Made by a program: the position numbers and the translations under genes. The notes beneath the pieces were generated by a model. That model worked only from the letters and a program-made list of their open reading frames with translations. It had not been told where the DNA came from and searched no databases. Below, in pieces: positions 33,818 to 41,212 of a stretch of DNA of 41,212 nucleotides. The number at the start of each line of letters is the position of its first letter. Within the stretch, counting starts at the first letter, position 1. Origin of the DNA: an uncultured Bacteroidales bacterium (GTDB taxonomy: Bacteria; Bacteroidota; Bacteroidia; Bacteroidales; JAFGXI01); contig CAMZKE010000049.1 in NCBI GenBank assembly GCA_947311115.1, forward strand, positions 1 to 41,212, read 5' to 3'.

Positions 33818-36800
33818 TTAATTAAATTTATAATCTTCAATAAACCCTGATTCTTTAATATCTTTTACTAAATTAGGTGTTATTTCAACCGAAACTGAAC
33901 GTGAGAACATGTCTATCCACACCCTTGATTGTTGATGGTAAACCATAAATTTCACTTCAGTATTGCCATTATACTTTAACAATATTTCTTTAAGTTTTGA
34001 TATTTCATTCTCTTTAATTTTATCTACATTAATTTTAAGTGTAAGCGATTTAAAAATATTCTTTTTGGCTTCCGATAATAAATCTACTGTACGAATATCA
34101 AACATTAATTCGCCCTCCGGTCCCCAAGTTTTTTCTTTTACCACACCTTTAATTACAATAGTGTATCCTTTCTGAAAATATTGTTTTAGTTCAATCCATT
34201 GTTTATTCCAAAACAAGTGTTCGTAAGTACCAGCATAATCTTCAATAGTAATTCTACCAAATGGCTCGCCTTTTTTGTTAAGTCGCTCAATACTTTCGGT
34301 AACAAAACCTACTACTTTTATTTCTTGCCCCTTTATACTTGCTAAATTATTGAGCGTACTTGTATCAGTTACTTTAAGGGCATCAATTTCTAATTTAAAA
34401 GGGTCTAACGGATGTGCCGATAAATATACGCCAATTGTTTCTTTTTCATAGTTTAAGCGTTCCATTATTGGCCACTCATTAGAAGGGGTAGGTTTAGGTT
34501 TTTCTATTTGAGCATCTAAACTATCGCCAAAAAGACTTGGTGCCGAACCTGTTTCATTTTGAAAACTACTACCATATTTTGCTAATCGCTCAATAAAAGT
34601 TTGTCCTTTATCGTCTTTAGAGAAATACTCGTATCTTTCAAATTCAAACTCGTCGAACCCTCCCGCATAGGCAAGGTTTTCGAGTGTTCTTTTGTTTACT
34701 GATGACAAATTAACACGTTCAATAAAATCGTAAATATTTTTATAAGCACCGTTTTTATTACGTTCTTCTATAATATTGTCTACAGCTGAGCCTCCAACGC
34801 CTTTAATAGCTTTTAAGCCAAAACGCACATCACCTTTTTTATTTACAGCAAACTGCGAGTAACTCTCATTTACATCGGGTCCCATAACTTGCATTCCCAT
34901 ATGGCGACACTCATCCATAAAGAATGTAACTTTTTTAATATCGTTAAGGTTACGGCTAAGTACCGATGCCATAAATTCGGCAGGATAATGTGCTTTTAAA
35001 TAAGCAGTTTGGTACGATACGTAAGAGTAACAAGTGGCATGAGATTTATTAAAGGCATATTTTGCAAATGCCTCCCAATCGTGCCATATTTTTTCTATTG
35101 TTTTATTTATATCTTGGTTTAAATCGTTACATTCTTTTACAAATTGAGGGTTTGCATTACAACCGGCAACAAACTTAACTTTTAGTTCGTCCATCATCGA
35201 TTTAATTTTTTTACCCATTGCTTTACGTAATGAGTCGGACTCGCCACGAGTAAAACCACCTAAATGACGTGATAAAAGCATAACTTGCTCTTGGTAAACT
35301 GTAATACCATAGGTTTCTTCAAGGTATTTACTCATCATAGGTACATCGTAAACAATTTTAGTTTTATCGTGTTTACGTTCAATAAAATCAGGGATATACT
35401 CCATTGGTCCCGGACGATACAAGGCGTTCATTGCAATTAAATCTTCAAATTTAGATGGTTCTAAATTTTTTAGATGTTTTTGCATACCGGGCGACTCAAA
35501 TTGGAACAATCCAATTGTATCTCCTTTGGCATAAAGTTCGTAAGTTTCCTCATCTTCTAAGTCAATATTTTCAATATCAACATTTATTCCTTTAGATAGT
35601 TTTATATTTTCAACAGCATCTTTAATTATAGATAGTGTTTTAAGGCCTAAAAAGTCCATCTTAAGTAAACCAATATCTTCAACATGCTTGCCGTCGTATT
35701 GAGTTACGTAAGTTAGTTCAGAATCTTTTGTTATACTAATTGGCACATAATTTTCTAAATCATCTTTACCTATAATAATTCCACAGGCATGAGTTCCTGT
35801 ATTTCTTATAGAGCCTTCTAAAACTTCTGCATATTTTAATACATCAGCAGCTTCATCATTTCCATCTTTTATTTCTTTAAGCTCTTTTACTTCTTTAAAT
35901 GCTCCTTTTAAATTTGTTCCGGGTGTATCTGGTACTAATTTAGCAATTTTATCGGTTTCCGATAACGGATATTCTTGTACACGAGCTACATCTCTGATAG
36001 ACGATTTTGCCGCCATTGTTCCAAATGTAACAATGTGTGCCACACGTTTTTCTCCATATTTTTCTACTACCCATTTTAATATTTTAGCACGTCCGTCATC
36101 ATCAAAATCAATATCAATATCAGGCATTGAAATTCTATCTGGATTTAAAAACCGCTCAAAAAGTAAATCGTACTTAATTGGGTCGATATCGGTAATTCGC
36201 ATACAATATGCTGCTGCCGAACCCGCTGCAGAGCCACGTCCGGGGCCAACAACTACACCCATTTTACGAGCTGCAGCTAAGAAATCCCAAACAATAAGGA
36301 AATATCCGGGAAATCCCATTTCTCTAATTACCATTAATTCAAAATCAAGACGCTCTGTTCTTTCCTCATTTATATCGTCGCCCCAGCGCATTTTTGCACC
36401 TTCGTAAGTTACTTTTCTTAGGTAATCTGCCTCAAACAGTGTACGTAATACTTTATCGTATCCGCCAAGATTTATATATTTTTCTCTTTTTTCTTCTTCG
36501 GTAATATCACTTTTAAAAAAAGCTGCTATTAAACTATCGTCATCAATATATTTTTCTCGATATTGTTCGATTGTGCCAAAATCTTCAGGTATGTCAAACT
36601 CTGGCATAATAGGGCTCTTGTCAAGAGTAAATGATTCAACTTTGTTAGTTATTTCTTGTGTTGATACAATAGCCTCAGGAATATCGGCAAAAAGTTTTTT
36701 CATTTCTGCTTGAGTTTTCATCCACTCTTGCCCTGTATATTTCATGCGAGTTGGATCGCTCATAACACGCCCTGTACTTACACAAAGTAATCGTTCTTGT

Positions 36801-38236
36801 GCTTCTGAATCTTTTTCTTCTACATAATGAACATCGTTTGTTGCTACAATTTTAATATTGTGTTTTTTTGCAATTTCGATAATTTTAGAGTTTACAAAAA
36901 CTTGGTCGTCGTAAACTTTTTTATTCATTTCCGGATCGTCAGACTTATGTCTTTGAATTTCTAAATAATAATCCTCGCCAAATAATTCTTTATACCATAA
37001 AACTGCTTTTTCGGCTTCTTCAATAGTGCTATTCATTATTTTTTGAGGTATTTCACCTCCTAAACAAGCACTTAAAACTATTAAATCTTTGCTGTTTTCT
37101 TTTAATAAATCTTTATCAATACGTGGTTTCATATAGTACCCATTGAGCCACGAGTACGATACCATTTTTATTAGATTTTTATATCCATTTTCGTTTTTAG
37201 CTAAAATTACTAAATGATGTCCGCCGTAATCTTCTTTGGTTTCTTTGGTTTTCATACCTCTACGAGCAACATAAACCTCGCAACCAAGTATTGGTTTTAT
37301 TCCTTCTTTTGTTAACAGTTTATGAAATAGTTTATTCCCAAACATATTTCCATGATCAGAAATTGCTACGGCTTTCATACCGTCTTTTTTGGCTTTTGCA
37401 ACAATATCCGGTATTGCGGCGGCACCATCAAGAATAGAATACTGGGTATGTAAGTGTAAGTGTGTAAAACTAACATTTGAAATATCTATATTCTCAACTA
37501 AATCTACTGTCTTATTATCTGATACCTCGTCGGAATTTACTGTTTCATCTAAATCTTTGTTACTATATGGTTGTGTATTTAAGCCTATTGGCTGAAAAGG
37601 TTCCTGGTTTACTTTCTTAAATTCATCAATATCGTCAAAAGTAAATTTAATTTTTCTGCTAGGGATTATTTCCAAACGTATAAGTTCGAAGAAACAACGT
37701 GCTGTGGCCTCTACATCGGCGGCAGCATTATGAGCTTCTGAGAATTCTTCGTTAAAAAGTTTTTTATGAAGTTCTCCTAATGTCGGCCATTTATAGCCAT
37801 TTCCTCTGGGTTTTGGTATTGCACAATATTGAACAGGGTCCTCTTTTGTATCAATAACAGGAAATTTATCTAATTTAGTATTTATACTTTTTCTTATAAA
37901 TTCTGCACCAATTATATTATTATCAAAACTTATGTTATGGCCAATTACAAAATCAATTTTTTTTAAGGCTTTATTAAATTCTTTTAATACAAATGCTAAA
38001 TCAACACCTTGCTTATTTGCACGCTCAGTAGTAATGCCATGAATTTTTACCGCTTTATAAGGTATTTCGTAAGCTTCAGGCTTTATTATGTAATTTTTAA
38101 CCTCAATAAGTTCACCATTTTTACCGTGTACTTGCCATGATATTTGTACCATTCTAGGCCAATTTTCAGAATCGGTTAATGGGACATTCCAATTTTTTGG
38201 TAATCCTGTTGTCTCTGTATCGTAAATTAAAAACAT
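33818..38236 (-). CDS. dnaE: DNA polymerase III alpha subunit with fused DnaQ-like exonuclease
   Basis: 1472 aa versus about 1160 for E. coli DnaE; the extra length is N-terminal. Residues 1-195 form a DEDDh 3'-5' exonuclease (DTETTG with D6/E8, GHNISFDNN, HNAAADVEAT). A PHP domain follows (FTHLHLHTQYSILDGAAA, about 265), then the polymerase core with GPGRGSAAGSAAAYC and PDIDIDFDDDGR (catalytic aspartates), the helix-hairpin-helix/beta-clamp region and an OB fold near 1290-1370. Combines synthesis and proofreading in one chain. No upstream or downstream partner gene. Confidence 0.97.
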   Translation of the reverse strand: MFLIYDTETTGLPKNWNVPLTDSENWPRMVQISWQVHGKNGELIEVKNYIIKPEAYEIPYKAVKIHGITTERANKQGVDLAFVLKEFNKALKKIDFVIGHNISFDNNIIGAEFIRKSINTKLDKFPVIDTKEDPVQYCAIPKPRGNGYKWPTLGELHKKLFNEEFSEAHNAAADVEATARCFFELIRLEIIPSRKIKFTFDDIDEFKKVNQEPFQPIGLNTQPYSNKDLDETVNSDEVSDNKTVDLVENIDISNVSFTHLHLHTQYSILDGAAAIPDIVAKAKKDGMKAVAISDHGNMFGNKLFHKLLTKEGIKPILGCEVYVARRGMKTKETKEDYGGHHLVILAKNENGYKNLIKMVSYSWLNGYYMKPRIDKDLLKENSKDLIVLSACLGGEIPQKIMNSTIEEAEKAVLWYKELFGEDYYLEIQRHKSDDPEMNKKVYDDQVFVNSKIIEIAKKHNIKIVATNDVHYVEEKDSEAQERLLCVSTGRVMSDPTRMKYTGQEWMKTQAEMKKLFADIPEAIVSTQEITNKVESFTLDKSPIMPEFDIPEDFGTIEQYREKYIDDDSLIAAFFKSDITEEEKREKYINLGGYDKVLRTLFEADYLRKVTYEGAKMRWGDDINEERTERLDFELMVIREMGFPGYFLIVWDFLAAARKMGVVVGPGRGSAAGSAAAYCMRITDIDPIKYDLLFERFLNPDRISMPDIDIDFDDDGRAKILKWVVEKYGEKRVAHIVTFGTMAAKSSIRDVARVQEYPLSETDKIAKLVPDTPGTNLKGAFKEVKELKEIKDGNDEAADVLKYAEVLEGSIRNTGTHACGIIIGKDDLENYVPISITKDSELTYVTQYDGKHVEDIGLLKMDFLGLKTLSIIKDAVENIKLSKGINVDIENIDLEDEETYELYAKGDTIGLFQFESPGMQKHLKNLEPSKFEDLIAMNALYRPGPMEYIPDFIERKHDKTKIVYDVPMMSKYLEETYGITVYQEQVMLLSRHLGGFTRGESDSLRKAMGKKIKSMMDELKVKFVAGCNANPQFVKECNDLNQDINKTIEKIWHDWEAFAKYAFNKSHATCYSYVSYQTAYLKAHYPAEFMASVLSRNLNDIKKVTFFMDECRHMGMQVMGPDVNESYSQFAVNKKGDVRFGLKAIKGVGGSAVDNIIEERNKNGAYKNIYDFIERVNLSSVNKRTLENLAYAGGFDEFEFERYEYFSKDDKGQTFIERLAKYGSSFQNETGSAPSLFGDSLDAQIEKPKPTPSNEWPIMERLNYEKETIGVYLSAHPLDPFKLEIDALKVTDTSTLNNLASIKGQEIKVVGFVTESIERLNKKGEPFGRITIEDYAGTYEHLFWNKQWIELKQYFQKGYTIVIKGVVKEKTWGPEGELMFDIRTVDLLSEAKKNIFKSLTLKINVDKIKENEISKLKEILLKYNGNTEVKFMVYHQQSRVWIDMFSRSVSVEITPNLVKDIKESGFIEDYKFN

Positions 38237-38453
38237 AAAATAATAAATTTAAAAGTTATTGGTACTGAGTTTAGAATTTTAATTCTTAACAAAGTTTTGT
38301 AAAAATATTGCTTTTATGCGTCAAAATACGTCTTAGTATTGAATAATAATTAACAATTTTTTAAATACTATTTTATTTGTTAATTATTACAAAAACATAA
38401 ATAATATTTCATAAGCTCAATAAAATTTAAGAATTTTGTAAAAAATAAAATTT

Positions 38454-38693
38454 ATGGCTTTTTTAAGGACCATTCTTATAATAATAATTGTTGTTTATGT
38501 ACTAAAACTTATTGGTAGATATGTAATACCTTTACTTATAAAACGACAAATAAATAAATTTCAACAAGAGAATAACCGACAAACTTATCAGCAAAAACCC
38601 GAAGGTGAAGTTACAGTTGAAAAAGAAAAACCGGAAGGAAAAAAATTTAATTCAGATGAAGGTGAATATGTAGATTACGAGGAAATAAATTAA
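38454..38693 (+). CDS. DUF4834-like small membrane protein
   Basis: 79 aa. One N-terminal helix (FLRTILIIIIVVYVLKLIGRYVIPLLI), then a charged tail with a KPEGEVTVEKEKPEG stretch and an acidic end (DEGEYVDYEEIN). The shape matches the small Bacteroidota family DUF4834, function unknown. Followed by a strong terminator, so monocistronic. Confidence 0.75.
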   Translation: MAFLRTILIIIIVVYVLKLIGRYVIPLLIKRQINKFQQENNRQTYQQKPEGEVTVEKEKPEGKKFNSDEGEYVDYEEIN

Positions 38694-39103
38694 TATTTAA
38701 ATACATAGGCAACCTTTTTTATTTTTATTCAGTCTATGTTACGAAAGCTTACTTTATACATAAACAAATTCGGTAATTGTTTATAAAGGTTACAAATTGG
38801 CCAGCAGAAATGCTGGCTTTTTTATTTTCAAAATGTGTAAATAAAAAAATTTGTATCTAATCAGTCTGCAAGTTATACCAACTTAACACCAAAATACGCT
38901 ATATAAATCATTTTTATTTTCCTTTCTTTTTGTTAAAAATTATTTATAACGTACTTTGATATCAATTTGGTATTAGCAATAAATTTTAAAGAATTAAAAA
39001 CGCTAATCTTATTTTTAATAACAGTATCTGTAATAGACCTAAGAACAGCAAAACTGAAAGCACCGTAAGCTGATTTGAATTGCACGGACACTTTCTGCTT
39101 AAC
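38694..39103. other. Non-coding stretch with a terminator
   Basis: Apart from the terminator at 38800-38829 there is nothing I can support; short ORFs here (including 38933-39163 on the minus strand) overlap repeat sequence and show no protein-like composition. Confidence 0.4.
38800..38829 (+). terminator. Rho-independent terminator with a GAAA loop
   Basis: Perfect 7-bp GC-rich stem GCCAGCA (38800-38806) / TGCTGGC (38811-38817) closed by a GAAA tetraloop, followed by TTTTTTATTTTC. Ends transcription from the DUF4834-like gene about 107 nt downstream of its stop. Confidence 0.9.
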
Positions 39104-39200
39104 TTTAATCTGTTTGGGTTTAATTCCCCGTCCCTTGGGACGTATAAAAGAATAGTATTCCAAAACAATACCTCATCCGCTTGCGGCGAGGAGATTCATT
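39104..39200 (+). repeat. Two-hairpin repeat, family 1, reference copy
   Basis: 97 nt: TTTAATCTGTTTGGG, AATTCCC, hairpin 1 CGTCC-CTTG-GGACG (39130-39143), linker tataaaagaatagtattcc, then hairpin 2 CCTC-(bulge)-TCCGC-TT-GCGG-CGAGG (39171-39192), ending ATTCATT. Differs from the copy at 41079-41175 at three positions only. Confidence 0.85.
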
Positions 39201-39407
39201 ATTTCTTATTGCTCTTTTCGAAGCATTGTTATCTGGCGGAACATTTTGAATATAAAGAATTCTTAACAACCTATGAATAAAGGTAAAAAATGACAGCTTT
39301 TACAGAAAAAACGAACGAAAAATCAAAAAATAGCTTTATCTTTTACAATGATTAGCAACAAAATAAGAGATATAATTATTACATTTGTATATACAAACCA
39401 AATTATA
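39201..39407. other. Spacer before the TPR-AraC gene
   Basis: No supported gene. It holds the promoter element of the following gene; an upstream ATG at 39348 in the same frame is rejected because the -7 box lies downstream of it. Confidence 0.4.
39380..39387 (+). promoter_or_regulatory. -7 promoter element for the TPR-AraC gene
   Basis: TACATTTG matches TAnnTTTG and predicts a start near 39391, 17 nt before ATG 39408. It thereby excludes the in-frame ATG at 39348. Confidence 0.6.
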
Positions 39408-40958
39408 ATGAAAATTCTACCTATATTATTCTTTATTTTAATTTCTTTTGGATCTATTTTAAGTAATAATCAATCTCATATTGATGAGGTAAGGTATGGA
39501 AAAATTGACTCAAAACAATATACAATCAAGGAGATAAATAATTTAATAGTTCTTTATAAAGACTCATTACTTATTGCAAACAATGAAAACCAAATTAGAA
39601 AAGTAGCATTTTATAATTTAATAATATCAAAGCTATATTACAAACTAGGAAGCTATAATAATAGTATTGCTTTTGGGAAAACAGCCATACAGAATTATAA
39701 AATAATTAAAGACACTTTTTTTATAGTTTCTGCTCTTACAAATATTGGAGCTATTTATGGCGAAATTCAAGAGAAAAAGATAGCTTTTGAATATTTTAAA
39801 CAAATAGAACAACTTGCTTTAGAATCAAAAGACACTATAGTTTTAGCGTATAATTATATTAATCTAGGTGTATCATCATATGATGTAAATAATTCGTTAT
39901 ACTATTTTAAAAAGGCACAAGCTGTATTAGGTGATAAGAGAATAAATGAAACTTTTTATTTTAATCTGTCAGTAAATAAAGCTGCTATTTATTTTGATTT
40001 AGGTAAATATTATGATGCTAAAAACATTTATTTAAAATCGTTTTCTGAAATTGATTCTACCCATTTTTTTTATGGTGATATGGCTACTAATTTAGCACAA
40101 TCTTATGCAAAATTAGGTGTGTTAGATTCTGCATTATTTTACAGTAAACTTGCATTGTATGAGAATCCAAATATGCGTAACTTTAATAATTTGGTTAATG
40201 CCTATTCTATTATTACAGATATTTATTTAAGACTTAATAAAACAGATAGTGCAAGATATTATTTAGAAAAATACAAAGATTATAATGATAGTTTAATCAT
40301 AAAAAAGAAAACAGAATTTACTTCAAAACTTAGAGTTATATACGAAACAGATAAATTACTTAGCGATATTGAAAATAAAAAACAAGAACTTGAGAAATCG
40401 GATGCAAGATTAATTAATATGGCAATTGCATTAATTGTTACTATTATTGGTGTAATAATTTTTATTTTTTATTACCAAAAGCTTCAAATTAGTTATAAAA
40501 ACATTGTTAAGGAAAGTGTGCAAGCTATAAAAATGGAAGAACAAATTGCTAGTTTAGAAAATATATTAAGCATTGAAAAGGATGTTGTAAAAAAGGAGGA
40601 TGTAAATATTGAAAATAGTGATGAAATATTTGCAGAGATAATACGAATATTAGAACAAGAGAAATTATTTACTGAAGAGGATTTTGATGTAAATAAACTC
40701 GCAGATAAATAAAATACTAATAGAACATATATATCAAAAATTATTAATACTAAAACAGAAAGCTCTTTTGTTTCGTTTATTAATTCTTACAGAATTAAAG
40801 AAGCTAAAAAAATGCTTATTGATGAAAATTATAATAATTTAACTTTAACTGCTATTGGTAAAATGGCAGGCTTTAAATCGTCGGCTACATTTTATCGTGT
40901 TTTTAAACAAAAAACAGGTGTAACACCTTCTTTCTTTATGAAAAATAAAAATTTATAG
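39408..40958 (+). pseudogene. TPR membrane sensor with AraC-type DNA-binding domain, interrupted by an in-frame TAA
   Basis: From ATG 39408, 434 codons read to TAA 40710-40712, and the same frame then continues for 81 codons to TAG 40956-40958. Signal peptide (1-19), TPR-type helices about 30-310, a coiled linker, one transmembrane helix (about 345-365, INMAIALIVTIIGVIIFIFYY), a cytoplasmic coil, then the start of the AraC domain (KLFTEEDFDVNKLADK). After the stop: NTNRTYISKIIN, SFINSYRIKEAKKML, LTAIGKMAGFKSSATFYRVFKQKTG, VTPSFF: both HTH motifs of the family. Together they give a complete one-component regulator of a type frequent in Bacteroidota. The stop sits in the first HTH where LADKxNTNRTYIS is expected, so as translated the protein cannot bind DNA. 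Nonsense mutation, read-through or sequence error are all possible. Confidence 0.85.
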
Positions 40959-41078
40959 AAATTTTAAAACTTGTTAGGTATACTTTATTACAAACTACGT
41001 TCAAAATGACAAATGCCTTAGTTTTATGATGTAAGCTAACATCAACGCTGTCATACTGAGTAAAGTGAAGTATCTTAT
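40959..41078. repeat. Spacer with a dispersed 'gtcatactgag' repeat
   Basis: The block at 41050-41075 (GTCATACTGAGTAAAG and TGAAGTATCTTA) resembles the GTCATTCTGAGCGAAGCGAAGAATCT-type dispersed repeat of many Bacteroidota genomes, as I recall it. It abuts the family-1 repeat that follows. No gene. Confidence 0.5.
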
Positions 41079-41175
41079 TTTAATCTGTTTGGGTTTAATT
41101 CCCCGTCCCTTAGGACGTATAAAAGAATAGTATTCCAAAACGATACCTCGTCCGCTTGCGGCGAGGAGATTCATT
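41079..41175 (+). repeat. Two-hairpin repeat, family 1, near-identical copy
   Basis: 97 nt, three substitutions relative to 39104-39200. One changes hairpin 1 from a CTTG to a CTTA loop, and one converts an A to G (CCTCA to CCTCG), which restores a G-C pair in hairpin 2. The two copies flank the TPR-AraC gene in direct orientation, 1,975 nt apart. Confidence 0.85.
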
Positions 41176-41212
41176 CTGTGTGGGTTTTGTTTTTCTTATA
41201 TTTTGTGTAATA

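Noticed and set aside
38933-39163. Minus-strand ORFs of 60-76 aa across the family-1 repeat
   Set aside because: They arise from repeat sequence and have no signal of selection or start context.
39348-39407. Upstream ATG for the TPR-AraC gene giving a 20-residue extension
   Set aside because: The exact -7 box TACATTTG (39380-39387) lies downstream of it, and the extension precedes the signal peptide.
40713-40958. The AraC domain as an independent small gene
   Set aside because: The first in-frame ATG lies within the HTH, after the first helices, so a separately started protein would lack part of the domain.
1-41212. TAA reassigned as a sense codon
   Set aside because: TAA ends most genes here and does not occur inside long frames such as dnaE or ileS; only two genes show an internal one.
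1-41212. tRNA, rRNA, transposase or prophage genes
   Set aside because: Looked for on both strands; no cloverleaf with a TTCGA-type arm, no DDE or recombinase motif and no phage structural genes were seen.

Overview
The window is AT-rich chromosomal DNA (roughly 30% GC by eye) from a member of the Bacteroidota. The evidence is consistent. Many genes are preceded by the phylum's TAnnTTTG -7 promoter element, and Shine-Dalgarno sequences are almost absent. The gene set is typical: a TonB-dependent receptor with a carboxypeptidase-like N-terminal domain, the ileS-dksA/traR-lspA cluster, DUF4421 and DUF4834 proteins, a YKAD-repeat protein resembling DUF6150, a GH3-family protein, and DnaE fused to a DnaQ-like exonuclease. 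I cannot assign a genus. No tRNA, rRNA, CRISPR array, prophage or transposase is visible, so this is a core-like region broken up by intergenic repeats.

Layout. 1-3250: repeat-rich leader, a short repeat protein, a Ppx/GppA phosphatase and an NtrC-type regulator without a DNA-binding domain. 3090-5676: a TPP riboswitch controlling a TonB-dependent receptor, presumably for thiamin uptake. 5677-6511: intergenic region with a candidate ~100-nt small RNA (promoter, foldable body, terminator) followed by a long AT-rich repeat. 6512-9671: DUF4421 outer-membrane protein, an ICMT-like membrane methyltransferase, rbfA and a LolC/E-type permease. 9820-12502: two secreted proteins of unknown function, then a MauE/DoxX-thioredoxin membrane protein paired with a tiny six-cysteine lipoprotein. 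12558-17146 (minus): ileS, a DksA/TraR-like protein with an unusually perfect Shine-Dalgarno, and lspA. 17488-20177: CheR-like methyltransferase, AlkD-like protein and a processive glycosyltransferase. 20236-22137: a ferredoxin-DUF1858-DUF2249-binding-protein fusion interrupted by an in-frame TAA. 22242-25708: PagL-like deacylase and a HAD/GT2/flippase cluster. 25957-30132: orphan FecCD permease, TatA, Ca2+/Na+ exchanger and an ABC-F protein. 30276-33814: thioesterase, rplS, GH3 and a secreted protein. 33818-38236: dnaE. 38454-41212: DUF4834 protein, repeats and a TPR-AraC sensor-regulator that also carries an in-frame TAA.

Most notable observations: (1) two unrelated genes each have a single in-frame TAA followed by clearly coding, family-like sequence in the same frame, both in the local context AA(C/A)-TAA-AA(C/T); (2) a ~97-nt two-hairpin intergenic repeat is present in four copies, with base changes that tend to preserve pairing; (3) a candidate small RNA lies at 5861-5962; (4) a disulfide-type membrane protein is coupled to a six-cysteine lipoprotein; (5) several predicted transcription starts fall on or within a few bases of the start codon. 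All function calls come from reading motifs; no database search was run.
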